Positions 52,857 to 63,355 of a stretch of 64,000 nucleotides of DNA are shown here, in pieces. Both the position numbers and the translations under genes were made by a program. Under the pieces are notes generated by a model. That model made no database searches and was not told the DNA's origin. It saw only the letters and a list, made by a program, of their open reading frames with translations. The stretch is from Ectothiorhodospira shaposhnikovii (GTDB lineage: Bacteria; Pseudomonadota; Gammaproteobacteria; Ectothiorhodospirales; Ectothiorhodospiraceae), in NCBI RefSeq assembly GCF_016584105.1, contig NZ_NRSM01000012.1, positions 1 through 64,000 of the forward strand, written 5' to 3'. Each line of letters opens with the position of its first letter. Positions within the stretch are counted from its first letter, which is position 1.

Positions 52857-55043
52857 ATGAATCCTCGCAACGCCCTGCACCAGTGCCTTCTGATCATCTG
52901 CTGCGTCACCACGGCCCAAGCCGGCGACCTTTCCCTGTGCCGCTACCAGCCGCAGTCGCTGGACTACCCGTTCCCCCGGGACAGTCAGGCCCGCTTCTTT
53001 GCCGACCAGGCCTTCATCGATCGGGAGGGGGCGTCCCGTCTTGAGGGCAGTGTCGAACTCTATGACCAGGGCCGTATCCTGCAGGCGGATCGCATCATTT
53101 ATGAAGAAGCGCGGTCCTTCCTGGAAACCGAGGGCAATGTCCGCTTCCAGACCGACACGGGGCTGTTTCTGGAGAGTCCCAGGGGGTTTCTGCATCTGGA
53201 TTCGGAAACCGGCCGTTTCGAAAACGCCCGCTATCGCTATGATCCCCGTCGTGCCCGGGGTGAAGCCAGGGCATTGGAGCCCCGTGGCCATGAGAGGCTG
53301 TATCTGGAGGGAGCCACCTACACCACCTGCGACCCAGGCCATGATCACTGGCTGCTCAGTGCAAGCCATGTCCAGCTGAATCAGGAAAGCGGCCAGGGCA
53401 GCGCCCGGAATGTACTGCTGCGGTTCCAGGGCGTGCCCCTGCTCTATACACCCTGGATCACCTTTCCCATCGACGACCGCCGGAAATCCGGCCTGCTGCC
53501 CCCCAGTTTCGGCACCTCGGACAATACCGGCGTCGATCTGACGATCCCGTTCTATCTGAATCTGGCCCCCCACCGGGATGCCACCCTGGGATTGAGGCTC
53601 ATGGATACCCGGGGCGCCATGCTGATGTCGGAATTTCGCTATCTGAACCCCAGCAACCGGGGTCGGCTCCATCTGGATCACCTCCCCAACGACACGAGTT
53701 ACGGCGATGACCGGACCCTGGTGGCCTGGGACCATGAATGGCGCATCAGCCCCCGGCTGCACTTTAACGTGTCAGGCAGCGACGTCTCCGACCCGCGGTA
53801 TTTTCGTGACCTGGGTGACTCCCTGGACGATACCAGCATCACCCACCTGGAACGACGGGCCGATCTTGTATACAGACAATCCACCTGGAGTCTGCTGGGA
53901 AGGGTCCAGGACTTCCAGACGGTTGACGAGACACTGTCAAGCACCAGCCGCCCCTACAAGCGACTCCCCCAGCTGCTATACCAGGGCCGATGGCCTCTGC
54001 AGGCCGGGGGCGTCAACTACGGCATGCGCGCCGAATGGGTCGCTTTCGAGCGGGATGGCACGGTGACCGCCCGTCGCACCGACCTGCTGTCCGAAGTGAG
54101 CAAACCTTTCATGGGAACAGCCTGGTTCCTGACCCCCACCCTGAAATACCGGTTCACTCACTACGATCTTGAAGACCAGGCTGCGGGGGTTCCCGGCTCA
54201 CTCAGCCGCGAGGTCCCCATCATGAGCCTTGACAGCGGGCTGTTTCTGGACCGCCCCCTAAAGGGCGGCAATATCCAGACCCTGGAGCCCCGCCTTTACT
54301 ATCTCTATACGCCCTATCGAGATCAGGACGACATTCCCCTGTTCGATACCGCGATGTTCGACTTCAGCTTCGACCAGATGTTCAGGGACCACCGTTTCAG
54401 CGGCCCGGACCGGATCGCGGATGCAAACCAGGTCACCGTGGCCCTCACCACCCGAGTCATCAGCAGCGACACCGGATCGGAGTTCATGCGCGCCAGTCTT
54501 GGGCAAATCCAGTACTTTGATGACAGACGGGTTCAGTTGCGAGGTCAAGGTACAGCAACGGAAAGCCAAGGCAGTTCCTCCCTGGTCGGCGAGCTGGGCG
54601 CCCGCCTCGGTGATCGCTGGACAGCCCGTGCCGGCGCCCAGTGGGATCCGCGCAGGGAACAAATTGAACGTTCCTCCACTCACCTTCAATACCGGGTAGA
54701 TGGTCGTCGTGTGATCAACCTGGGGCACCGCTACCGGGAGGAACTGCTGGAGCAGGTGGACCTTTCCTTTGCCTGGCCACTGTCCCGGCACTGGGATGCG
54801 GTGGGACGCTGGGCCTACAGTCTGGAGGATGACCGCGACCTGGAAGTCCTGGCGGGCCTGGAATACAAGAGTTGCTGCTGGGCCTTCCGCATCGTTTCCC
54901 GCCGGTTCCTCAACGACGGCGCCACGGGAGAGTACAATGACGGAATCTATTTTCAACTTATCCTCAAGGGACTCGGCAGCCTGGGCACCGGCCTGGGTGA
55001 TCTGCTGAGCGAGGGCGTGCTGGGTTATGAAACTGATTACTAG
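52857..55043 (+). CDS. lptD: LPS-assembly outer-membrane protein LptD
   Basis: A 728-residue protein: signal peptide, OstA-like jellyroll (about 45-230; GSVELYDQGRILQADRIIYEEA, LYLEGATYTTC) and a long beta-barrel. Cysteines (SLCRY, TTCDPGHDHW, YKSCCWAF) match the pattern of the inter-domain disulfides of this family. It inserts lipopolysaccharide in the outer membrane with LptE. The 3' end overlaps surA by 17 bases; SurA is its chaperone, which explains the pairing. No clear ribosome site was seen before ATG 52857. Confidence 0.96.
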   Translation: MNPRNALHQCLLIICCVTTAQAGDLSLCRYQPQSLDYPFPRDSQARFFADQAFIDREGASRLEGSVELYDQGRILQADRIIYEEARSFLETEGNVRFQTDTGLFLESPRGFLHLDSETGRFENARYRYDPRRARGEARALEPRGHERLYLEGATYTTCDPGHDHWLLSASHVQLNQESGQGSARNVLLRFQGVPLLYTPWITFPIDDRRKSGLLPPSFGTSDNTGVDLTIPFYLNLAPHRDATLGLRLMDTRGAMLMSEFRYLNPSNRGRLHLDHLPNDTSYGDDRTLVAWDHEWRISPRLHFNVSGSDVSDPRYFRDLGDSLDDTSITHLERRADLVYRQSTWSLLGRVQDFQTVDETLSSTSRPYKRLPQLLYQGRWPLQAGGVNYGMRAEWVAFERDGTVTARRTDLLSEVSKPFMGTAWFLTPTLKYRFTHYDLEDQAAGVPGSLSREVPIMSLDSGLFLDRPLKGGNIQTLEPRLYYLYTPYRDQDDIPLFDTAMFDFSFDQMFRDHRFSGPDRIADANQVTVALTTRVISSDTGSEFMRASLGQIQYFDDRRVQLRGQGTATESQGSSSLVGELGARLGDRWTARAGAQWDPRREQIERSSTHLQYRVDGRRVINLGHRYREELLEQVDLSFAWPLSRHWDAVGRWAYSLEDDRDLEVLAGLEYKSCCWAFRIVSRRFLNDGATGEYNDGIYFQLILKGLGSLGTGLGDLLSEGVLGYETDY

Positions 55044-56370
55044 ACTGCTGATCCTCCTGGTCCTGGCCTGGGCCACCGGCGTCGGTGCCCAGGCGCCGGA
55101 AGACGGGCGGCTGATGGACCGAATCATCGCCGTAGTGGAAGAAGACGTCATCATGCAAAGCGAACTGCTGCAGCGCATGGATGAGATCGGGCAGCAACTG
55201 GCCGCCCGCGACGGCCAGGCCCCGCCCCGGGAGGTGCTGGTCCGCCCGGTTCTGGACCGCCTGATCCTGGAGCGCCTTCAGCTGCAGGAGGCACGCCGCA
55301 TCGGCATCCGCATCGACGACATCACCCTGAACAACGCAATGGAAAACATCGCCCGGGAAAACCGCATGACCCTGGCCGAATTCCGTGACCGGCTGGTGGC
55401 CGACGGCATGGATTTTCCTGCCTTCCGGGAGCAGATCCGCGATGAACTGGCCATCAACCAGCTCCGCCGTCGCCAAGTGGACAGCCGCATCCAGATCAGT
55501 GAACAGGAAATCGACGACCTCATCGCCAGTGAAAGCGGTGCCATCGACAGGGACGTGGAATATCGCCTGCTGCATCTGCTGGTTTCCATCCCCGAGGGGG
55601 CAACCCCCGACAGGATCCAGGCGGCCCGGGAACAGGCCCTGAAGATCCGCGAGGAAGCCGCCGGTGGAGCCGACTTCACCGCCCTGGCCCTGCGGGAATC
55701 CGCCGGTCAGCACGCCCTGGACGGCGGCGACCTGGGCTGGCGCAACGCATCCCAGGTGCCCACCCTGTTCGCCCGTCATGTGGTCCTGATGCGGGAAGGC
55801 GAGGTCAGCGAGGTGATCCGCTCCCCGTCCGGCTTCCACATCATCAAGCTGGCGGAACGGCGTGGCGGGACACGCAGCCAGATCCGTCAGACCCGGGTAC
55901 GCCACATCCTCATCACCCCCACCGAGGTGCTGAGCAGCGAAGAAGCCCTGGAGCGCCTGTCCAGCCTGCGCAGCCGCATCCAGGACGGTGCGGACTTCGC
56001 CGAACTGGCCCGCGCCCACTCCGACGACCGGGGCAGCGCCCTGCGGGGCGGTGAACTGGGCTGGACCGATCCCGGTGATCTGGTGCCCCAGTTCGAGGAC
56101 ATCATGGACCGCCAGCCCCCGGGGCGGGTCAGCGAACCCTTCCGCTCCCCGTTCGGCTGGCACATCCTTGAGGTGCTGGAGCGACGGGACCATGATGGCT
56201 CCCGGGAGCTGATGCGCGCCCAGGCCAGGGAAATCATCCGGGATCGCAAGCGTGACGATGAACTGGAACTGTGGCTGCGCCGACTGCGGGACGAGTCCTT
56301 CGTGGAACTGCGCCTGGACAGGCTGGCCCTGGGTGGCCCGACCGCCCCCATTGCACCACCGGAACGATGA
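55027..56370 (+). CDS. surA: Periplasmic chaperone and prolyl isomerase SurA
   Basis: A 447-residue protein with signal peptide, N-terminal chaperone region ([20 protein letters not shown]), two parvulin domains (about 175-275 starting [13 protein letters not shown] and 285-390 starting [11 protein letters not shown], each with the GGDLGW/GGELGW motif) and a C-terminal helix. It delivers outer-membrane proteins including LptD to the Bam complex. The ATG lies inside the end of lptD and the stop overlaps pdxA. Confidence 0.97.
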   Translation: MKLITRLLILLVLAWATGVGAQAPEDGRLMDRIIAVVEEDVIMQSELLQRMDEIGQQLAARDGQAPPREVLVRPVLDRLILERLQLQEARRIGIRIDDITLNNAMENIARENRMTLAEFRDRLVADGMDFPAFREQIRDELAINQLRRRQVDSRIQISEQEIDDLIASESGAIDRDVEYRLLHLLVSIPEGATPDRIQAAREQALKIREEAAGGADFTALALRESAGQHALDGGDLGWRNASQVPTLFARHVVLMREGEVSEVIRSPSGFHIIKLAERRGGTRSQIRQTRVRHILITPTEVLSSEEALERLSSLRSRIQDGADFAELARAHSDDRGSALRGGELGWTDPGDLVPQFEDIMDRQPPGRVSEPFRSPFGWHILEVLERRDHDGSRELMRAQAREIIRDRKRDDELELWLRRLRDESFVELRLDRLALGGPTAPIAPPER

Positions 56371-57368
56371 TGCCCCACCCCATCCCCCGCATTGCCATCA
56401 CCCCGGGAGAACCGGCGGGCATCGGCCCGGATCTGGTGGCCATGCTGGCCCAGCAGCCCTGTCCGGCCCAGCGGGTCGTGATCGGCGACCCCGTGGTGCT
56501 GCAGGAACGGGCGGCGGCCCTGGGCCTGCCCCTCACCCTGTCCCCCCTGAACCCGGACAGCCCCGCCCGGCCCGACCTTCCAGGCTGCCTGAGCATCGTC
56601 AGTGACTGCTTCGTTGCCCATCCCGTCAAGGCCGGCCATCTGGATCCGGCCAACGGGGACTATGTGCTGCAGACCCTGCGCCGGGCCGCCGACGGCTGCA
56701 TGACCGGCACCTTTGACGCCCTGGTCACCGGACCAGTGCACAAGGGGGTCATCAACACTGCGGGCATTCCATTCACCGGGCACACGGAATATCTGGCCGA
56801 GCGCTGCCGCGCCCCCATGCCGGTGATGATGCTGGCCGCCGGCAGCCTGAGGGTGGCTCTGGCCACCACCCATCTGCCCCTGTCCAGGGTGGCCGCCGAG
56901 ATCACCCCGGTACGACTCCTGAGCGTGCTGCGGGTGCTGCACCAGGATCTTCGGGAGCGTTTCGGCTTGCCCAGACCCCGCATCCTGGTCTGCGGCCTCA
57001 ACCCCCACGCGGGCGAGGGCGGCCATCTGGGGGACGAGGAGATCCGGGTCATCACCCCGGTGCTGGAACAACTGCGCGCCGAGGGCATGGACCTGCGCGG
57101 CCCCCTGCCCGCCGACACCCTGTTCACCGAGCGCTATCTGCGCGAGGCAGACGCGGTGCTGGCCATGTATCATGACCAGGGGCTGCCGGTTCTCAAGCAT
57201 GCCGGCTTCGGTCGGGCCGTGAACATCACCCTGGGGTTGCCCATCATCCGCACCTCGGTGGACCATGGCACCGCCCTGGAACTGGCCGGTACCGGCCGGG
57301 CCGAGGTCGGCAGTTTCGTGGAGGCCCTGTCCCTGGCCATCCACCTGGCCGAACAAAGATCATCCTGA
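56367..57368 (+). CDS. pdxA: 4-hydroxythreonine-4-phosphate dehydrogenase
   Basis: A 333-residue NAD-dependent enzyme of pyridoxal phosphate synthesis. It has the opening [37 protein letters not shown] (zinc His), [12 protein letters not shown] and [24 protein letters not shown] 56367 overlaps the surA stop; ATG 56370 is equally possible. The lptD-surA-pdxA order is conserved in gammaproteobacteria. Confidence 0.97.
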   Translation: MMPHPIPRIAITPGEPAGIGPDLVAMLAQQPCPAQRVVIGDPVVLQERAAALGLPLTLSPLNPDSPARPDLPGCLSIVSDCFVAHPVKAGHLDPANGDYVLQTLRRAADGCMTGTFDALVTGPVHKGVINTAGIPFTGHTEYLAERCRAPMPVMMLAAGSLRVALATTHLPLSRVAAEITPVRLLSVLRVLHQDLRERFGLPRPRILVCGLNPHAGEGGHLGDEEIRVITPVLEQLRAEGMDLRGPLPADTLFTERYLREADAVLAMYHDQGLPVLKHAGFGRAVNITLGLPIIRTSVDHGTALELAGTGRAEVGSFVEALSLAIHLAEQRSS

Positions 57369-57392
57369 CCATCCGTCCCGAGGAATCTTCCC

Positions 57393-57722
57393 ATGTCCCG
57401 AGCCATGCGCATCGGCACCCTGTCCCTGCTGACTCTGACCCTGCTGCTGGGCGGCTGTACCTTCGTCAAGCTCACCCCCGGCGGTGAACGGGTCCGCATC
57501 CTGGATGCCCAGGATGTGACCAACTGCGAACGCGTCGGCAGCACTTCGGCCAGCGTCGCTGAAAAGGTCGGCATCATCAAGCGCCCCCCGGAAAAGCTGG
57601 CCCAGGAAGTGGACCATGCCGCCCGCAATGCCGCCGCCGAGATGGGTGGCGACACCCTGGTCCCCCGTGGCCCCCTGCGGGAAGGGCGACGGGGCTATGA
57701 CGTCTATCGCTGCATCCGCTGA
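57393..57722 (+). CDS. DUF4156-family lipoprotein
   Basis: A 109-residue protein with signal and lipobox (LLLGGC) and the DUF4156 pattern: LTPGGERVRILDAQDVTNCERVGS, a conserved second Cys there and a third near the C-terminus (DVYRCIR). Function unknown; the two late cysteines may form a disulfide in the periplasm. GAGGA precedes the ATG. It sits between pdxA and rsmA, where many genomes have no gene. Confidence 0.88.
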   Translation: MSRAMRIGTLSLLTLTLLLGGCTFVKLTPGGERVRILDAQDVTNCERVGSTSASVAEKVGIIKRPPEKLAQEVDHAARNAAAEMGGDTLVPRGPLREGRRGYDVYRCIR

Positions 57723-57748
57723 CAGGCCCTCCGGAGATCCCCACCCCA

Positions 57749-58540
57749 GTGGAACACGCCCCCAGAAAGCGTTTCGGCCAGCACTTCCTCCATGACCCCG
57801 GCATCATCGGGCGCATCGTCGGGGCCATCGATCCCCAGCCGGGACAGAGCCTGCTGGAGATCGGTCCCGGCATGGGCGCCATCACCCGGCCCGTGCTGAC
57901 GCGCTGCCGGCAACTGCATGTGGTGGAACTGGACCGGGACCTGATTCCCCGTCTGCAAACGGAGTATGCCGATGCCGGTGAACTCGTCGTGCATGCCGCC
58001 GATGCCCTGAAGTTCGATTTCGGCACGGTGCCGGTGCCCGCCGGCCGCAAGCTGCGGGTGATCGGCAACCTGCCCTACAACATCTCCACCCCCCTGATCT
58101 TTCACCTGCTGAAATGGGCCGATGGCATCCAGGACATGCATTTCCTGCTGCAAAAGGAAGTCGTGGATCGGCTGACCGCCCGTCCAGGCACATCCGAATA
58201 CGGGCGCCTGGGGATCATGGTGCAGTATCGCTGCCGGGCCGAATCCCTGTTCCATGTCGGCCCGGGAGCCTTCCGCCCGCCGCCGCGGGTGGATTCCGCC
58301 GTGGTCAGGCTGGTGCCCTGGGAGACCCTGCCCTGCCCCGCCCGGGACGAGGCCCTGTTTGCCGCCCTGGTCCACCAGGGCTTCACCCGTCGACGCAAGA
58401 CCCTGCGCAATGCCCTGCAGGGGCTGGCGGAACCCGCCGCCATGACGGCGGCGGACATCGATCCCGCCCGGCGCCCGGAGACCCTGTCGGTGGAGGAATT
58501 CGTCCGCCTGGCCAACGAAGTGGCCGCCAGCCGCACTTAA
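57749..58540 (+). CDS. rsmA: 16S rRNA (A1518/A1519) dimethyltransferase
   Basis: A 263-residue Rossmann methyltransferase (KsgA) that dimethylates two adenines near the 16S 3' end. It shows [11 protein letters not shown], the SAM loop [17 protein letters not shown], the NLPYNIST catalytic motif and [12 protein letters not shown]. The GTG at 57749 gives the family N-terminus, with GGAG 12 bases upstream. In E. coli apaG and apaH follow directly; here tal, glk and others intervene. Confidence 0.97.
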   Translation: MEHAPRKRFGQHFLHDPGIIGRIVGAIDPQPGQSLLEIGPGMGAITRPVLTRCRQLHVVELDRDLIPRLQTEYADAGELVVHAADALKFDFGTVPVPAGRKLRVIGNLPYNISTPLIFHLLKWADGIQDMHFLLQKEVVDRLTARPGTSEYGRLGIMVQYRCRAESLFHVGPGAFRPPPRVDSAVVRLVPWETLPCPARDEALFAALVHQGFTRRRKTLRNALQGLAEPAAMTAADIDPARRPETLSVEEFVRLANEVAASRT

Positions 58541-58595
58541 GCCGGCCCCCCTGAGGGGTTACAATGCATCTTTATCCGCCATCGGCGAGGATACA

Positions 58596-59720
58596 ATGGC
58601 AGAACACAATCCGCTGCTTCGCTTGAGAGAACTGGGCCAGAGCGTCTGGTACGATTACATCCGCAGTGACCTCATGGCCTCCGGGGGGCTGGATCGCCTG
58701 ATCCGGGAGGACGGTCTGGGCGGTCTGACCTCCAACCCCGCCATTTTCGACAAGGCCATCACCGGCAGCGATCTCTACGATACCGCGATCCGGGACTGCC
58801 TGACCCGGTCTCCGGACCTGACCACCCAGGCCCTGTTCTACCAGCTCGCCATCCGCGATCTTCGGGCGGCCGCCGACGCCTTTGCCCAGACCTATCACGA
58901 CACCGACGGACGTGACGGTTTCGTCAGCCTGGAAGTCTCCCCGGAACTGGCCTTCGACACCGAGGGCACCGTGCGCGAGGCCCTGGAACTGGCCGCCCAG
59001 GTGGATCGGGCCAACCTCATGATCAAGGTGCCCGGCACCCTGCCCGGCCTGGCCGCCATCGAGCAGCTGACCGCCGCCGGCATCAACGTCAACGTCACCC
59101 TGCTGTTCTCCGTCACCCGCTATCAGGCGGTGCTGGAGGCCTTCCTCAAGGGCCTGGAAACCCGCCTGGACCGGGGCGAGCCGGTGAGCTCCATCGCCTC
59201 CGTGGCCAGCTTCTTCGTCAGCCGGGTGGACACGGCCCTGGACGCCCTGCTGGAAGAGCGCATCCGCGAGGGCCGTCCGGTGGAACACATGCAGGGTCTG
59301 CTGGCCATCGCCAATGCCAGACTGGCCCATGCCCACTTCCAGCAGGTCCGCGACAGCGAGCGCTGGCAACGGCTGGCCCGGGCCGGCGCCCAACCCCAGC
59401 GGCTGCTGTGGGCCAGTACCGGCACCAAGAACCCCGCCTACAGCGATGTCCTCTATGTGGACTCGCTGATCGGCCCCGACACGGTGAATACCCTGCCGCC
59501 GGCCACCTATGATGCCTTCAGGGATCACGGCAACCCGGCCCTGACCCTGACCGAAGGACAGGAACAGGCCCGCGCCCTGATTCAGGGGCTGCCCGACCTG
59601 GGCATCGACCTGGAAAGCGTCACCGACCGTCTGGAAGCCGAGGGCGTTCAGACCTTTGCCGAAGCCTTTGCCCACCTGATTCAGGGGCTGGAAGAGAAGC
59701 GCAGCCGTCTGATGGCCTGA
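58596..59720 (+). CDS. tal: Transaldolase (long, type 2)
   Basis: A 374-residue enzyme of the non-oxidative pentose phosphate pathway. It has [34 protein letters not shown], the Schiff-base Lys in LMIKVPGT and [14 protein letters not shown]. Length and opening match the Tal2 form found in actinobacteria and some proteobacteria, not the 317-residue E. coli TalB. It precedes glk, suggesting a small sugar-phosphate unit. Confidence 0.95.
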   Translation: MAEHNPLLRLRELGQSVWYDYIRSDLMASGGLDRLIREDGLGGLTSNPAIFDKAITGSDLYDTAIRDCLTRSPDLTTQALFYQLAIRDLRAAADAFAQTYHDTDGRDGFVSLEVSPELAFDTEGTVREALELAAQVDRANLMIKVPGTLPGLAAIEQLTAAGINVNVTLLFSVTRYQAVLEAFLKGLETRLDRGEPVSSIASVASFFVSRVDTALDALLEERIREGRPVEHMQGLLAIANARLAHAHFQQVRDSERWQRLARAGAQPQRLLWASTGTKNPAYSDVLYVDSLIGPDTVNTLPPATYDAFRDHGNPALTLTEGQEQARALIQGLPDLGIDLESVTDRLEAEGVQTFAEAFAHLIQGLEEKRSRLMA

Positions 59721-59772
59721 GGAGCCGTAGACTGGATGGTGCTTCTCCAGGGTTGTCTGGGCATGGGCTCCG

Positions 59773-59794
59773 GATTTCCGCTTGCGCGGGCATG
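59773..59794. repeat. REP-like fragment
   Basis: GATTTCCGCTTGCGCGGGCATGAC between tal and glk resembles the flank and core of the other REP copies and shares ATTTTCCGCTTGCGCG with 45032-45047. The core palindrome is imperfect (CCGC-TTGC-GCGG). The rest of 59721-59855 holds only the glk ribosome site. Confidence 0.5.
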
Positions 59795-59855
59795 ACTGGT
59801 TCATACGGGACTGACTGATTCATAACTGGTTCACAGCATCCCCAAGGAGACGATC

Positions 59856-60848
59856 GTGGACGTACTGGCGGGAGACATCGGGGGAACCAAGACCCTGCTC
59901 ATGCTGGCCAGGGTGGAGGACGGTCAACTGATACCCGGAGAAATCCGGCGTTTCTCCAGCGCCGACTACCCCCATCTGGTCCCCATGGTCAGGGAATTCC
60001 TGGACGACCATGGAAACCCCGGACCTGCCGCCGCCGCATTTGCCCTGGCAGGTCCGGTGACCCGGCACGATGATCGATGGCAGGCACACCTCACCAACCT
60101 GCCCTGGCAACTGGACTCCCATGAACTGGCCCGGGAGCTGGGCATTCGAAGGGTCACCCTGGTCAATGATTTCGAGGGCACAGGCCACAGCCTGGATGAC
60201 CTGCCCGCTGACAGCCTGCATGTGCTGCAGGCGGGGGAAACGGACCCGAAGGGTGTTCGCCTGGTGGTGGGCGCGGGTACCGGCCTGGGAGTCTGCATCG
60301 TCTGTCCGGGCCAGTCACGCCTGGTGCTTCCCACCGAGGCGGGTCACAGTGGACTGGCGCCGGCGGACGGCCAGCAGGCACGTCTGTGGGCGGCAATCCA
60401 CCGCCAGGAAGGGCGGTGCACCCGGGAACACCTGCTGAGCGGGCGGGGACTGGGCCGTATCGCCCGATTTCTCATGTCCGAAGGACATGCCGTCGATCCC
60501 ACCCTGGCCAAAGCCATGGAGCAGGCGGACCCTGCCCCCGAACTCACCCGACTGGCACTGACCGGGGCCGACCCCCTGGCGGTGGAGGCCCTGTCACTGT
60601 TCTGCCGCATCTATGGCGGGCAGACCGGAGATCTGGCACTGTCCACCCTGCCCTTCGGAGGTGTCTACATCGCCGGCGGGATAGCGCCCCGCATCCTGCC
60701 CCTGCTGGCCAACGGCGGCTTCATGGAAGCATTTCTCGACAAACCTCCCATGACCTCACTCATGGCGCGGATGCCCGTCAAGGTGATCACCGACACGACG
60801 GCCGGCCTGCTGGGGGCCGCCCGGCTGGCAGCGGACAAGGCACCCTGA
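59856..60848 (+). CDS. glk: Glucokinase
   Basis: A 330-residue Glk-family enzyme that phosphorylates glucose with ATP. It shows the phosphate loop GDIGGTKT, LAGPV, LVNDFEGTG (catalytic Asp), GAGTGLGVCIV, TEAGHSGLAP and FGGVYIAGGIAPR. The GTG start follows AAGGAG. With tal upstream it suggests use of hexose or pentose phosphates. Confidence 0.96.
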   Translation: MDVLAGDIGGTKTLLMLARVEDGQLIPGEIRRFSSADYPHLVPMVREFLDDHGNPGPAAAAFALAGPVTRHDDRWQAHLTNLPWQLDSHELARELGIRRVTLVNDFEGTGHSLDDLPADSLHVLQAGETDPKGVRLVVGAGTGLGVCIVCPGQSRLVLPTEAGHSGLAPADGQQARLWAAIHRQEGRCTREHLLSGRGLGRIARFLMSEGHAVDPTLAKAMEQADPAPELTRLALTGADPLAVEALSLFCRIYGGQTGDLALSTLPFGGVYIAGGIAPRILPLLANGGFMEAFLDKPPMTSLMARMPVKVITDTTAGLLGAARLAADKAP

Positions 60849-60866
60849 GCCATCCCGGGGCAGCGA

Positions 60867-61241
60867 TCAAACATCAGCACCATTAAGGTGCGCAGACTCT
60901 GCGTCCACGTAAACCGGGGCGCCCCGATAGATTCCGGAAAACACCTTGCCATCCTGGTAACGGGGAAAGACCTTGCCCCGGTAGACCAAGGTCTCCTCGT
61001 CAGCTTGCGCCACCACATCCTGATCCCGATCCTCGGGTGCATGAGCAATGATCCGTTCAAGCGCTTTCACCGCCTCCCGAAGTTCGGAACCACTGCTGCG
61101 TTGCGCCATTGCCACGGCCTGGGCCAGAAAATCAGCCCGCCCCACCGGCATCCTTAGGGAGAATTCCTGCTCAATGAGACGCGCACACCGTTGCGCCGCT
61201 CGTACAGCATTGATGTTAAGCAACCACTCCCTTCCAGCCAT
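60867..61241 (-). CDS. Conserved-looking protein, function unknown
   Basis: A 124-residue soluble protein starting AGREWLLNINAVRAAQRCARLIEQEF, with a helical first half and a C-terminal segment ETLVYRGKVFPRYQDGKVFSGIYRGAPVYVDA that looks like two beta-hairpins. ATG 61241 follows AGGGG. The gene is oriented against glk and divergent from apaG. I do not recognise the family. Its composition is like its neighbours. Confidence 0.65.
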   Translation of the reverse strand: MAGREWLLNINAVRAAQRCARLIEQEFSLRMPVGRADFLAQAVAMAQRSSGSELREAVKALERIIAHAPEDRDQDVVAQADEETLVYRGKVFPRYQDGKVFSGIYRGAPVYVDAESAHLNGADV

Positions 61242-61388
61242 GTCATACCCCTTGTGCTCAAACCTCCTGAAAATAATTAGCACAATCCATGCCATCAGAT
61301 GCAATCACGGCATACTACAACTTCCCCCGGGAATCCTGCATGATGAACAGCCTTTCCATACGTCTTGCACAAGCCACCGGAGACCCCC

Positions 61389-61772
61389 ATGCCGGAAAGC
61401 AGAGACCAGCACGTCAAGGTCGAGGTCAACTGCAGTTACGTGGAATCCCAGTCCGACCCCATGCACGGCCGCTTCGTGTTTGCCTACACGGTCACCCTCC
61501 AAAACCTGGGCAACCAGGGGGCCAGACTCATCAGTCGTCACTGGATCATCCATGACTCCAACGGCAAGGTGCAGGAAGTGCGGGGCGAAGGCGTGGTGGG
61601 TGAACAGCCCCACATCGATCCTGGCCAGGGCTTTCAGTACACCAGCGGTGCCATGATCGAAACCCCGGTGGGGACCATGCGCGGCACCTACCAGATGGTC
61701 GCCGACGATGGCACCCGGTTCGAGGCCGTCATTCCCACGTTCACCCTGTCCGTGCCCAGGGTGCTGCACTGA
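61389..61772 (+). CDS. apaG: ApaG protein
   Basis: A 127-residue immunoglobulin-like beta protein with VKVEVNCSYVESQSDP, FAYTVTLQNLGNQGARLISRHW, GEGVVGEQPHIDPGQGFQYTSG and GTMRGTYQM. Its role is unclear (linked to CorD and metal stress). ATG 61389 follows CGGAGA; the frame open from 61365 has a TTG only. In many genomes it lies directly before apaH; here a methyltransferase intervenes. Confidence 0.95.
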   Translation: MPESRDQHVKVEVNCSYVESQSDPMHGRFVFAYTVTLQNLGNQGARLISRHWIIHDSNGKVQEVRGEGVVGEQPHIDPGQGFQYTSGAMIETPVGTMRGTYQMVADDGTRFEAVIPTFTLSVPRVLH

Positions 61773-61894
61773 ATAAATCCGACCTGGATCAAGCCTGCAA
61801 ACCCCTACTTTAGACAGGGGCATGGTCACTGACTACAATCGTGAGCACCGGAAAATAACGATACAAGACTCATCCACAACCACGGGCTAACCTC

Positions 61895-62494
61895 ATGCGC
61901 ATCCCTTACACCCTCTGGGCACCCATCTATGACCGACTGATTGAAAAGCCTTCAGCAGGCGTCAGACAGCACAGCCTGGAACGTCTGGGCAACGTGGAAG
62001 GTCGATCCATCCTGCTGGTGGGCGTGGGCACCGGGCTGGATTTTCCCTTCCTGCCCCAGGGCGCCCATTACACCGGCGTGGACCTGACCCCGGCCATGCT
62101 CAAGAAGGCGACCGAACGCGCCCAGTCCCTGAACCTGGGCATCGAGCTGCACGAAGGCAACGCCATGGCCCTGCCCTACGAGGATGCCCAGTTCGATGTG
62201 GTGGTCATGCACAACATCCTGGCCGTCGTCCCCAATGCCGGCAAGGCACTGACCGAAGCCACCCGAGTGCTCAAGCCCGGCGGCCGGATCCTGATCCTGG
62301 ACAAGTTCCTCAAGCCCGGTGAAAGCGCCCCCTTCCGCCGCCTGCTGGGTCTGGTATCCCAGTTCCTGGCCACCCGCACCGACGTGGTGTTCGAGAACCT
62401 GATGAAAAAGCGCACCGACCTGACCCTGCTGGAAGACAGTCCGGCCATGCTGCGTGGCTGGTTCCGCCACATCCTGCTGGAAAAGAAGGCCTGA
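61895..62494 (+). CDS. SAM-dependent methyltransferase (PmtA/UbiE-like)
   Basis: A 199-residue class I methyltransferase. It shows an amphipathic opening LWAPIYDRLIEKP, SAM motif I LLVGVGTGLDFPFL, GVDLTPAMLKKA, FDVVVMHNILAVVP and VLKPGGRILILDKFL. The pattern resembles phosphatidylethanolamine N-methyltransferases and UbiE. The substrate cannot be decided. It ends nine bases before apaH and may be co-transcribed with it. Confidence 0.85.
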   Translation: MRIPYTLWAPIYDRLIEKPSAGVRQHSLERLGNVEGRSILLVGVGTGLDFPFLPQGAHYTGVDLTPAMLKKATERAQSLNLGIELHEGNAMALPYEDAQFDVVVMHNILAVVPNAGKALTEATRVLKPGGRILILDKFLKPGESAPFRRLLGLVSQFLATRTDVVFENLMKKRTDLTLLEDSPAMLRGWFRHILLEKKA

Positions 62495-62503
62495 CCCCGC
62501 TGC

Positions 62504-63343
62504 ATGGCACTGTATGCCGTCGGCGACCTGCAGGGCTGTCTTGACCCGCTGAAACGGCTCCTGGACCGGGTACGTTTCGACCCGGCCCGGGACCGGCTGT
62601 GGCTGGTGGGGGATCTGGTCAACCGGGGGCCGGATTCCCTGGGTTGCCTGCGGTTCGTGCAGTCCCTGGGGGAGGCGGCGGTGACGGTGCTGGGCAACCA
62701 CGATCTGCATCTGCTGGCCATCCACGCCGGTCTGCACAAACCCCGGCGCCGGGATACCGTCCAGCCCATCCTGGACAGCCCCGACCGGGACGCACTCATG
62801 GAATGGCTGCGTCGGCAACCGGCCCTGCACCATGATTTCACAGCGGGCTGGACCATGGTCCATGCCGGCCTGCCCCCCCAGTGGGACCTGGCCACGGCCC
62901 TGGCCTGTGCGGATGAACTGCACCGGGCACTGCGCGGCCCCGACTACCGCACCCTGCTGCAACGGATGTACGGTGACCAGCCCGACCGGTGGGATCCGGC
63001 CCTGTCCGGCTGGTCCCGCCTGCGCTTCATCACCAACTGTTTCACCCGTCTGCGCTACTGCACCCGGGACGGCAGGCTGGACATGGATCACAAGGGCTCA
63101 CCAGGCACCCAACCTCCCGGCCTGTTGCCCTGGTTTCAGGTGCCTGGCCGGGCCAGCGCCGACCTGAAGCTGGTGGTGGGCCACTGGTCCACCATCGGTT
63201 GCCGTTACGAACAGCAGGTCCTCACCCTGGACACGGGCTGCGTCTGGGGTGGCCGTATGACCCTGGCCCGTCTGGACACCCCCATACCGGAGATCGTCCA
63301 GCAGGCCTGCCAAGGCCACCGGACGCCGTCGCCGGTCGCCTGA
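62504..63343 (+). CDS. apaH: Diadenosine tetraphosphatase
   Basis: A 279-residue metallophosphatase that cleaves Ap4A symmetrically into two ADP and removes Np4-type RNA caps. It has AVGDLQGCLDPLKRLL, WLVGDLVNRGPDS, VLGNHDLHLLA, MVHAGLPPQW and VVGHWSTIGC. The GNHD and GDLVNRG metal sites are complete. It follows the methyltransferase closely and converges with a PAP2 gene. Confidence 0.97.
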   Translation: MALYAVGDLQGCLDPLKRLLDRVRFDPARDRLWLVGDLVNRGPDSLGCLRFVQSLGEAAVTVLGNHDLHLLAIHAGLHKPRRRDTVQPILDSPDRDALMEWLRRQPALHHDFTAGWTMVHAGLPPQWDLATALACADELHRALRGPDYRTLLQRMYGDQPDRWDPALSGWSRLRFITNCFTRLRYCTRDGRLDMDHKGSPGTQPPGLLPWFQVPGRASADLKLVVGHWSTIGCRYEQQVLTLDTGCVWGGRMTLARLDTPIPEIVQQACQGHRTPSPVA

Positions 63344-63355
63344 TCCACCGGATCA

